64,000 nucleotides of DNA, taken from the NCBI GenBank assembly GCA_016706255.1, contig JADJJZ010000011.1:142756-206755 (forward strand), read 5' to 3'. Position numbers and translations under genes: made by a program. Below are positions 38,479 to 47,284 of this stretch, one piece after another. Position 1 is the first letter of the stretch, and each line of letters begins with the position of its first letter. The notes beneath the pieces were generated by a model. The model was given only the letters and a program-made list of their open reading frames with translations. It had not been told where the DNA came from and searched no databases. The stretch is from Bacteroidota bacterium. Lineage in GTDB: Bacteria; Bacteroidota; Bacteroidia; Chitinophagales; BACL12.

Positions 38479-40664
38479 ATGAAAAATTTCATTATACAAT
38501 TTTTTATCTCCTTGCTCCTCATTCCTTGCTCCTTTTCCCAAGCTCCTGCAATTGAATGGCAGAAAACCATTGGTTCAAGTTTAAGCGAAACTTTATACAG
38601 CATTGAACAAACTACTGATGGCGGATATATTTTGGGTGGCAGAAGTGCATTTGGAATTAGCGGTGATAAAACTGAAGAGGGATACGGTGGATTTGATTAC
38701 TGGATCATTAAATTAGATCTAGCAGGAAATATTGAATGGCAAAATGTAATTGGAGGAAGTGCTGACGACGTGCTAATCACAATTAACCAAACGAGTGATG
38801 GTGGTTATATAGCAGGCGGCTATTCCTCTTCGGGGATATCTGGCGTTAAAACAGAAATCAACTTTGGTGGGCCTGATTATTGGATCATAAAATTGGATGC
38901 ATCGGGAAATATGGTTTGGGAAAATACGATCGGAGGGAATTGGTACGATTACTATACTTGCTTGGATCAAACTGAAGATGGTGGATACCTAATAGGAGGA
39001 AGATCATTTTCTGGAATTTCAGGGGATAAAACAGAGGCCTCAATTGGTGATTTCAGCACCTATGATTTTTGGGTATTGAAACTAAATAGTTCAGGGAACA
39101 TTGAATGGCAAAATACTATTGGGGGGAGTTCTACTGACGATTTAACTTCATTGCAACAAACCTCAGATGGAGGTTTTATTTTAGGTGGGTATTCAACTTC
39201 AGGAATATCAGGTGATAAAACAGAAGCAAGCAAGGGTGCAGGTGATTATTGGGTTGTGAAATTAAATAGCTCTGGTTTTATTACCTGGCAGAATACAATC
39301 GGTGGTAGTGGTGAAGATGTTTTAATTTCTGTTAGACAAACTAGTGATGGTGGATATATTTTAGGAGGAAGTTCATGCTCAAACATTTCTGCCGATAAAT
39401 CTGAAAACAACATTACTGGTTGGTGCGAATGGAAGGATTATTGGATAATTAAATTGAACGGCTCCGGAAATATTGTTTGGGATAATACTATTGGAGGCAC
39501 TGATAATGACGAATGTGTTAGTGTTTTTCAGACAGCAGAGGGTGGTTATATCATAGGTGGATATTCAAACAGCGGAATAAGCACTGATAAATCTGAAAAT
39601 AATTTCTCAGGCGGAGAATATGGATGGGATTTTGGATCGTGAAACTCGATTATTCAGGAACAATCATTCAATGGGAAAATACCATCGGATCTGCTGGTCC
39701 ATGGCCTTATGGTGATGACTATCTTTATAGCACTGTGCAAGAAACTGCTGACGGGGGTTATATTATTGGTGGGACATCATACGGTGGAATTTCCGGCGAT
39801 AAAACAGCCGTAAACATTGGATCATTTGACTTTTGGGTAACAAAACTCTTACCTTTCTGCACCGAAGGTGAGTCTGAATTGTGCAACCACCTCGACGATA
39901 ATTGTAATGGATTAATTGATGAAGGTGAAATAACAGAAACAATAATTATTTCTCCAACTGGTTCTACATCATTTTGCACTGGCGGTTCTGTTATTTTAAA
40001 TGCAACATACTCCGGTTCAACAGTACAATGGAAAAGGAATGGAATAAATATACCTGGTGCAACTTCATCTTCTATTTCCGCTTCAAAAACTGGAACCTAT
40101 ACTTGTGAAACATATAGCGATTGTGATACAACATTATCGGCAGCAATAGTTGTGACAGAAAATAAAAATCCTAATGCGACAATCTCTGCCGGAGGCCCAA
40201 CAACATTTTGTGCAGGTGGAAGTGGGGTATTAACTGAAGTTTCAGTTGGAGGATGTACCTACCAATGGTATAAAGGCGCTAATCCAATTGCTGGTGCTAC
40301 ATCATTAACATATACCGCAACTACATCCGGTAATTATAAATGTCGTGTTATAAAAGCTGCAACAGGTTGTTATAAAAATTCAAATGCAATAGGAGTGAGT
40401 GTGCCATGTAGAGAAGGAGATAATATTACCCAAAGTAATTTTTCGCTCTATCCAAACCCGGCAAATAATTTCATCACAATTGAAACCGATTTTTCAACGG
40501 AAAAAACAATTTGTATAACTGATGCACTTGGCCAAATTGTAAAAACAATTACAACATCTGAAAATAATATCACCATCGATTTACAAGGCGTCGCTGCAGG
40601 GGTTTATTTTATTAAAATGGAAGATGGTATTAATTCAGTGACGCAGAAATTTGTTAAACAATAA
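38479..40664 (+). CDS. array gene 10: T9SS propeller-MopE-Ig2 protein (one frameshift)
   Basis: Two frames (38479-39642 and 39624-40664) make one gene of about 728 residues. The break is in a T4 run at 39630-39633; one more T gives DFWIVKLDYSGTI, the normal unit end. With that repair there are seven propeller units, as in the intact members. Leader MKNFIIQFFISLLLIPCSFSQ resembles gene 11's. The MopE motif CNHLDDNCNGLIDEG is partly in GC-rich form. The first Ig-like domain is divergent (IISPTGSTSFCTGG), the second is consensus, and the sorting domain is class I. Confidence 0.78.
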
Positions 40665-40674
40665 AACGTATATT

Positions 40675-42786
40675 ATGAAAAATTTATTTATATTTTTATT
40701 ATCCCTTTTCCTTATTCCATGCAGCTTTGCACAAGCTCCTGATATTGAATGGGAAAACTTATTTTGTGATGGTGAATATGAAGTTAGTTTTGTGCTCACA
40801 CCTGATGGTGGTGCTGTTGTTATTACTTCAACCTTTGCACCCATTTGTAATGAAAAAAACGAAACAGGAAATGGCGGCCTGGATTACTGGATTTATAAAA
40901 TTGATGCAAGCGGTGCATTGGTATGGCAAAGTGTATTAGGTGGTTCAGGCGATGATCGGCCTTATTCAATCAATTTAACTGCTGATGGTGGATATATCGT
41001 TGCAGGCACATCGAATTCACCAATTTCAGGCGATAAAACCGAACCGAATCACAATTTTTTAGGCCCATATTACACAGACATGTGGATTTTAAAACTGGAT
41101 GCCACCGGTAATATTATTTGGCAAAATACAATTGGTGGAAATAATAATGAAAGTATTCCTTATATCGAACAAATTTCAACAGGTGAATATATTTTGAGCT
41201 GCACATCTTACTCTCCACTTTCAGGGGATAAAATGGAAGGGACAATCGGTGGCACCGGAGCCTCAGATTATTGGATACTAAAATTAAACAGCACCGGAAA
41301 TATCATTTGGCAAAATACCATCGGCGGAAACGAAACTGAAACGATTCGTTCAGTTCATCAAACTACTGATGGTGGATTTATTTGTACAGGCTCATCCTCG
41401 TCAGGAATTTCAGGTGATAAAACAAAACCCTTAATTGGTGCAACCGATTATTGGATAATTAAATTAAATAATTCCGGAAATATCAAATGGCAAAAAACAA
41501 TTGGTTCACTTAATTTTGATTATGCTGTAGATATTATAGTTGAACCCGATGGGACTTACACACTTGGTGGTTATTCAGATGGATTTTATACACCATATTT
41601 CGAAATCATAAAGTTAAATAGTACAGGCACAGTATTATCTGATAAAACAATTGAAACGGGTGAAGATTCAAAAATGCGGTCCATAAGCAAAACTCTTGAT
41701 GGTGGTTATATAATTGGTGGAACAACAAATATTTCCGGACCTCCATGCAATTCTTATGGATGGGAATGTTGGAATTTATGGGTAATTAAAACAAATAGTT
41801 TAGGTATAATGCAATGGAATAAAGCTTTAGGATCAGGTGATGATGATGGTCAGGCATTCGTTAAGGAGACAGCTGAAGGAGAATATTTGGTAACTGGTTT
41901 TGCAGGAATAGATGAAGAAGGTGATATTTCTGATAAAGAAAGTTTATATCCAGGTACCTGGATCGTTAAATTAAATGACTCAATTTGTACGCCTTCTATT
42001 GAATTATGTAACAGCTTTGATGATAATTGTAATGGTATTATTGATGAGGATATAACAGAATCCATAACCGTTTCAGCAGGTGGACCAACTACTTTTTGTT
42101 CAGGAGGTTCGGTATTATTATCTGCAACAACTTATACCGGTCCATCACTCCAATGGAAAAAAAATGGTGAGGATATTTCCGGTGCAACTTCCTCAACTTA
42201 TTTTGCTACAGCAACCGGAATTTACACCTGTGAAACATCAAGCGCATGTGCATTTGCAATATCCGAATGGGTTGAAGTAACTGTAAATAAAAACCCCAAC
42301 GCAAGTATATCTGCCGGAGGCCCAACAACTTTTTGTGCAGGTAGCAGCGTAATATTAACCGAAGTTGCAGTTGCCGGATGTACCTATCAATGGTATAAAG
42401 GCGCATCTCCAATTGCAGGAGCTACATCCTTAACTTATAACGCAACTACATCCGGTAATTATAAATGTCGTGTTACCAAAACTGCAACAGGTTGTTACAA
42501 AAATTCGAATGCAATTGCAGTGAGTGTGCCGTGTAGAGAAGGGGAGATGATTGGAAATGAAATTAGTGTTTATCCGAATCCCGCATCAAACAATATTTCA
42601 ATAATTACCAAGAGCAATGAATTAAAAACTATCGAAATTTTCGATGCTATAGGTAATAAAATTATTATCATATCGACCGAAGAAATTAAAGTAGAATTAA
42701 ATATCGAAAAATACGCACCCGGTGTATATTTTATTCTGATTCAGGAAAATGGAGTGGTTAATTCAACAAAAATTATAAAACTTTAA
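40675..42786 (+). CDS. array gene 11: T9SS propeller-MopE-Ig2 protein
   Basis: 703 residues from the ATG at 40675 (leader MKNLFIFLLSLFLIPCSFAQ); the frame from 40651 overlaps gene 10 and is rejected. Seven units can be counted, but the propeller is the most irregular of the array: unit 5 ends YFEIIKL, unit 6 LWVIKT after a Cys-containing insert (CNSYGWECWN), unit 7 TWIVKL. MopE motif CNSFDDNCNGIIDED at about 445 in AT-rich codons. Two Ig-like domains; the second has FCAGSSVIL. The sorting domain is unlike class I (VYPNPASNNISII ... YAPGVYFILIQ). Confidence 0.85.
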   Translation: MKNLFIFLLSLFLIPCSFAQAPDIEWENLFCDGEYEVSFVLTPDGGAVVITSTFAPICNEKNETGNGGLDYWIYKIDASGALVWQSVLGGSGDDRPYSINLTADGGYIVAGTSNSPISGDKTEPNHNFLGPYYTDMWILKLDATGNIIWQNTIGGNNNESIPYIEQISTGEYILSCTSYSPLSGDKMEGTIGGTGASDYWILKLNSTGNIIWQNTIGGNETETIRSVHQTTDGGFICTGSSSSGISGDKTKPLIGATDYWIIKLNNSGNIKWQKTIGSLNFDYAVDIIVEPDGTYTLGGYSDGFYTPYFEIIKLNSTGTVLSDKTIETGEDSKMRSISKTLDGGYIIGGTTNISGPPCNSYGWECWNLWVIKTNSLGIMQWNKALGSGDDDGQAFVKETAEGEYLVTGFAGIDEEGDISDKESLYPGTWIVKLNDSICTPSIELCNSFDDNCNGIIDEDITESITVSAGGPTTFCSGGSVLLSATTYTGPSLQWKKNGEDISGATSSTYFATATGIYTCETSSACAFAISEWVEVTVNKNPNASISAGGPTTFCAGSSVILTEVAVAGCTYQWYKGASPIAGATSLTYNATTSGNYKCRVTKTATGCYKNSNAIAVSVPCREGEMIGNEISVYPNPASNNISIITKSNELKTIEIFDAIGNKIIIISTEEIKVELNIEKYAPGVYFILIQENGVVNSTKIIKL

Positions 42787-42788
42787 AT

Positions 42789-45092
42789 ATGAAAAAAATT
42801 ATATTCAGCATTGGAGTAAGCGTTTACTGTTTTTCTTTATTTGCACAAACTCCAATTGCAGATTTAATGCTTGAAATGAATCAAGAATCCTCATATTTCG
42901 GAGTTGTTGTTGAAGGCGCGGGTGATATTAATGGTGACGGCTATGACGATTTGATGGTATGTTCTTTTAAGTATGATTATATTAACTTTGGTACAGGAGC
43001 AGCATTTATTTATTATGGTTCACCTACCGGAATAAATAATATCCCGGACGATACTTTAAGTAATAATATAACCGATTCTGAATTTGGTTTAGTTGCATCA
43101 AGCGCCGGTGATTTAAATGCCGATGGATATGATGATTTAATAATATCAGCACCTGCAATTACTACAGTTTATGTGTATTTGGGATCTGCAACCGGAATAA
43201 TCAAAACACCAATCGCAGCTCTTGATGACCTTCCAATTTCTTATAATTTCGGGGAAGAGTTAGCTGGTGGTGGAGATGTTAATAATGATGGATATGACGA
43301 TATTGTAATTGGTGCCCCAACTTATACTAGTGGACAATATGAAGAAGGTTGCATTTGTGTTTATCATGGGTCTGCATCTGGAATAAATTTAACTATGGCA
43401 ACTTTAATTCAAGGTAATCAAGCCTCAGCAAACTTTGGTAGCAGCGTAGCAATAGGAATGAGTGTTAATGGTGATGAATATGATGATTTAATTGTCGGAG
43501 CTTTACGTTATGATAATGGAAATACTGATGAAGGGAGAACCTATGTTTTTAATGGGTCGGCGAGTGGTATTAACCCACTCGCAGTAACAACTTTAGAAGT
43601 TAATCAAACTTCTGCAAATTTTGGTTCGGCGGTTGCATCAATTGGTGATATAAATAATGATGGATTTGGTGATATAGCTTCAAGCGCTCCGTCTTATGAT
43701 AACGTTCAGTCATCTGAAGGATTAGTTAAAGTATATTTAGGAGGTGCACTAGGCATAAATGCTATAGCCATATCATCTATTGAATCAAATAAAATTGGTG
43801 CCTATTTGGGTAATCAAATTTCTTCAATTGGTGATGTTAATAATGACAATTTTGATGATTTATTAGTAGGTTGTGTTAATTATTCTAATGGCGAATATTC
43901 TGAAGGAGGCGCATACTTGTTTTATGGCTCCGTTGCCGGTTTTGACATAGCTACAGCAATAATTTACGAGAGTAATTTCGCTGGCGCATATTACGGAAGA
44001 GATGTAACATTCAACAGTGATTTAAATGGTGACGGATATTCTGATATTGCAATTGGCGCTTCGTCTCAAACCAATCCCGATTTTTATGAAGGTGCAGCCT
44101 ACGTTTATTATTCAACACCTCTGTGCGCCTTAGACACGTTTTTTAGAGACAACGATTTTGATAGTTATGGGGACATAAATAATTTTATTGTTGCTTGTGA
44201 GGTTTCGGAAGGATATGTGTCTGATAACACAGATTGTAATGATTTAAGCAATACTATCAATACTATGGCAGATGAACTCTGCAACTCCCTCGACGACAAC
44301 TGCAACGGCCTTATCGACGACGGCATCAGCGAAACAATTTCCATCTCCGCTGGCGGACCAATTTCTTTTTGTCAAGGCGGAAGTGTTTTATTAACTGCAA
44401 CTTATTCTGGAGCATCTGTCCAATGGAAAAAAAATGGCACAAATATTCCCGGTGCAACAGGAGCTACTTATAATGTTACAACAAAAGGTAATTATACTTG
44501 TGTAACAACCAGTGCATGTGGTACAGTAGAATCAACCCCTATTTTTGTCAACGTAATTAAAAATCCCAATGCAAGTATTTCTGCCGGAGGCCCAACAACA
44601 TTTTGTGCAGGTGGAAGTGTAATATTAACTGAGGTTGCAGTTGCAGGATGCACCTATCAATGGTATAAAGGCGCATCACCAATTGCAGGAGCAACCTCAT
44701 TAACGTATACCGCAACAACATCCGGTAATTATAAATGTCGTGTTACAAAAGCTGCGACAGGATGTTTCAAAAATTCAAATGCTATTGCTGTGAGTGTGCC
44801 TTGTAGGGAAGGAGAAATGATCAATGATGAAAAAGCATTCTCAATTTACCCGAATCCCAATAAAGGAGCATTTACAATCGAAGCAATAGTAACGACGCAA
44901 AATTTTGCGTCTCTCGAATCAACAATTGAGATATACAATAACCTTGGACAATTAATATTTTCTAAGAAAATTATTTGTAATGATGGAATAATAAATGAAG
45001 CAATTGAATTAAAAAATATTACTCCGGGAATTTATTTAGTAAAGTTGTGGAATAACAATATTTACAATGTAAAAAATATAATAATAGAATAA
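42789..45092 (+). CDS. array gene 12: T9SS FG-GAP propeller on the MopE-Ig2 chassis
   Basis: 767 residues, signal peptide to LFAQ. In place of the DYW repeats there are seven FG-GAP/integrin-alpha-type units with Ca-loop cores: GDINGDGYDDL, GDLNADGYDDL, GDVNNDGYDDI, SVNGDEYDDL, GDINNDGFGDI, GDVNNDNFDDL and SDLNGDGYSDI. This makes a seven-bladed propeller of a different family. A full MopE-type region follows (DNDFDSYGD ... NTDCNDL ... CNSLDDNCNGLIDDG, about 455-512) in the GC-rich form. Two Ig-like domains, nearly the same DNA as gene 7, precede a class-II sorting domain (IYPNPNKGAFTIEA ... IYNNLGQLIFSK). Gap of 2 bp after gene 11. Confidence 0.9.
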   Translation: MKKIIFSIGVSVYCFSLFAQTPIADLMLEMNQESSYFGVVVEGAGDINGDGYDDLMVCSFKYDYINFGTGAAFIYYGSPTGINNIPDDTLSNNITDSEFGLVASSAGDLNADGYDDLIISAPAITTVYVYLGSATGIIKTPIAALDDLPISYNFGEELAGGGDVNNDGYDDIVIGAPTYTSGQYEEGCICVYHGSASGINLTMATLIQGNQASANFGSSVAIGMSVNGDEYDDLIVGALRYDNGNTDEGRTYVFNGSASGINPLAVTTLEVNQTSANFGSAVASIGDINNDGFGDIASSAPSYDNVQSSEGLVKVYLGGALGINAIAISSIESNKIGAYLGNQISSIGDVNNDNFDDLLVGCVNYSNGEYSEGGAYLFYGSVAGFDIATAIIYESNFAGAYYGRDVTFNSDLNGDGYSDIAIGASSQTNPDFYEGAAYVYYSTPLCALDTFFRDNDFDSYGDINNFIVACEVSEGYVSDNTDCNDLSNTINTMADELCNSLDDNCNGLIDDGISETISISAGGPISFCQGGSVLLTATYSGASVQWKKNGTNIPGATGATYNVTTKGNYTCVTTSACGTVESTPIFVNVIKNPNASISAGGPTTFCAGGSVILTEVAVAGCTYQWYKGASPIAGATSLTYTATTSGNYKCRVTKAATGCFKNSNAIAVSVPCREGEMINDEKAFSIYPNPNKGAFTIEAIVTTQNFASLESTIEIYNNLGQLIFSKKIICNDGIINEAIELKNITPGIYLVKLWNNNIYNVKNIIIE

Positions 45093-45107
45093 TTTAAATT
45101 TTTCCTC

Positions 45108-47270
45108 ATGAAATTTTTTTTAATATTAACCTTGCACTTTCTGTTTTTCAATAATTTCTCTTTTGCTCAGGCACCGGAAATTGAATGGGAAAAAACTTAT
45201 GGAGGAACTAAATTAGATGATCCAGATGATATTTTAGATTTGGGTACAGATGGATTTATTGTTATTGGGGATTCCTATTCCAACGATGGTGATGTTTCCG
45301 GCCATCACGGATCAACTGCATATTATGATGTTTGGATTGTTAAATTGGATGTTGACCATAATATTGAATGGGAGAAATCCTACGGAGGTACACAAGATGA
45401 ACATCCATGTTCAATTATACAAACTCCTGATGGATTTATTGTAGGCGCCATGTCTACATCGAATGATGGGGATGTATCTGGCAATAATGGATCAGTTGAT
45501 TATTGGGTATTTAAAATTGATACGTTAGGAGATATTATTTGGAGTCATTTATATGGGGGAACAAATATAGATAATGCAAGATTTCTCAAAGCAACTCCCG
45601 ATGGGGGCTCGATATTTATTGGAGAATCACGTTCAACAAATGGTGATGTTTTAGGGCATCACGGCGATGATGGATCAATAGATATATGGGTATTAAAGCT
45701 AGACGTGCTCGGAAATATTGAGTGGCAGCGTTCCTTGGGCGGCACGAGTGGTGAAGAAGGTTATACCGTGGATATCTTAACTGATCTTAATTATATCATT
45801 GCAGGACATGCCTTCTCAATTGATGGTGACGTAACAGGTAACCATGGAGAAAGTGATTATTGGATAATTAAATTATCAACTGCTGGTGAAATTATTTGGC
45901 AGAAGTGTTTGGGTGGTTCTGACTATGACTACTCGTTTTGGGTAAATGCAACTCCTGATGGTGGTTGTATTGTAACCGGAAGCTCCGAATCCAATAATGG
46001 CAATGTAACAGGCCACCATGGAACAGGAGCTCGTGATGATATCTGGATTGTAAAGCTAGATTTTGATGGAATAATTGAATGGCAAAAATCCTTTGGTGGA
46101 ACAAAAGATGATTATGGGCGTCAAATAATTAATACAAGCGATGGAAATTATATTTTCACAGCACATACTTATTCAATTGATGGCGACGTAATTTTTAATC
46201 ATGGGAATTCTGATGCATGGGTAGTTAAAATAAATCCATTTGGAGAAATAATTTGGCAAAAATCTTTAGGGGGGTCAGAGGATGATAGTGGTTCTAATAT
46301 AATTGAATTAAACGATCAAAGTTTTGTTATTTTGGTTCAGGCATATTCAAATGACGGGGATGTTTCATTTAATCACGGAAGTATGGATTATTGGTTGGTC
46401 AAACTGTTCCCGGAATGTATACCATCCCCCGAACTCTGCAACTCGCTCGACGACAACTGCAACGGCCTCATCGACGACGGCATCACCGAAACAATTTCCA
46501 TCTCCGCTGGCGGACCAATTACATTTTGTCAGGGCAGTAGCGTGTCGCTCACTGCCACCTACTCAGGTGCAACTGTTCAATGGAAAAAGAATGGCACAAA
46601 TATTCCCGGTGCAACAATCCCAACATATAATGTTACAACAAAAGGAAATTATTCTTGTGTAACAACCAGTGCATGCGATACTGTAGAATCCACACCCATT
46701 TTCGTAAACGTAATTAAAAACCCCAACGCAAGTATATCTGCCGGAGGCCCAACAACTTTTTGTGCAGGTGGAAGTGTTGTATTAACAGAAGTTGCGGTTG
46801 CAGGTTGTACCTATCAATGGTATAAAGGCGCAACTCCAATTGCCGGAGCAACATCATTAACTTATACTGCAACTACCTCAGGTAATTATAAATGTCGAGT
46901 TACCAAAGCGGCGACAGGTTGTTATAAAAATTCGAATGCAATTGCGGTGAGTGTGCCGTGTAAAGTAGGCTTGCCTGCCGGGGAGGCAGGGGAGATGTAC
47001 AATGATGAAAATGCATTCGCAATTTATCCGAATCCAAATAATGGAACATTTACAATTGAAGCAACTGTAATGACGCAAAATTATGCATCTCCCGAATCAA
47101 CAATTGAAATATACAACAACCTTGGACAATTAATATTTTCCAAGGAGGTTATTGCTAATGATGGTATAATAAATGAATTAATTGAAGTTGATAATTTTAT
47201 TCCCGGTTTTTATTTGATTAAATTATGGAATAAGAACAAACAATATGTAAGCACTATTATATTTGAATAA
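45108..47270 (+). CDS. array gene 13: T9SS propeller-MopE-Ig2 protein with DGDVSGHHG blades
   Basis: 720 residues, signal peptide to SFAQ. Seven propeller units (ends DVWIVKL, DYWVFKI, DIWVLKL, DYWIIKL, DIWIVKL, DAWVVKI, DYWLVKL). The loop SGISGDKTE of other members is replaced by S(N/T/I)DGDVSGHHG, a second blade subtype rich in Asp and His. GC-rich MopE block at about 46432. Two Ig-like domains. A 21-bp in-frame insert (LPAGEAG) after the last Ig domain comes from the 25-bp repeat at 46968-46992. The class-II sorting domain is very close to gene 12's. Confidence 0.88.
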   Translation: MKFFLILTLHFLFFNNFSFAQAPEIEWEKTYGGTKLDDPDDILDLGTDGFIVIGDSYSNDGDVSGHHGSTAYYDVWIVKLDVDHNIEWEKSYGGTQDEHPCSIIQTPDGFIVGAMSTSNDGDVSGNNGSVDYWVFKIDTLGDIIWSHLYGGTNIDNARFLKATPDGGSIFIGESRSTNGDVLGHHGDDGSIDIWVLKLDVLGNIEWQRSLGGTSGEEGYTVDILTDLNYIIAGHAFSIDGDVTGNHGESDYWIIKLSTAGEIIWQKCLGGSDYDYSFWVNATPDGGCIVTGSSESNNGNVTGHHGTGARDDIWIVKLDFDGIIEWQKSFGGTKDDYGRQIINTSDGNYIFTAHTYSIDGDVIFNHGNSDAWVVKINPFGEIIWQKSLGGSEDDSGSNIIELNDQSFVILVQAYSNDGDVSFNHGSMDYWLVKLFPECIPSPELCNSLDDNCNGLIDDGITETISISAGGPITFCQGSSVSLTATYSGATVQWKKNGTNIPGATIPTYNVTTKGNYSCVTTSACDTVESTPIFVNVIKNPNASISAGGPTTFCAGGSVVLTEVAVAGCTYQWYKGATPIAGATSLTYTATTSGNYKCRVTKAATGCYKNSNAIAVSVPCKVGLPAGEAGEMYNDENAFAIYPNPNNGTFTIEATVMTQNYASPESTIEIYNNLGQLIFSKEVIANDGIINELIEVDNFIPGFYLIKLWNKNKQYVSTIIFE
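46968..46992 (+). repeat. 25-bp repeat core inserted in frame in array gene 13
   Basis: GGCTTGCCTGCC-GGGGA-GGCAGGGG. It aligns without gaps to the intergenic cores at 7751-7998 (GGTTTACCTACC...GGCAGGGG), with differences mostly C-T or G-A. It adds LPAGEAG between the last Ig-like domain and the sorting domain; most paralogues read CREGE straight through. Confidence 0.85.
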
Positions 47271-47284
47271 TTTAAATCTTTGTA

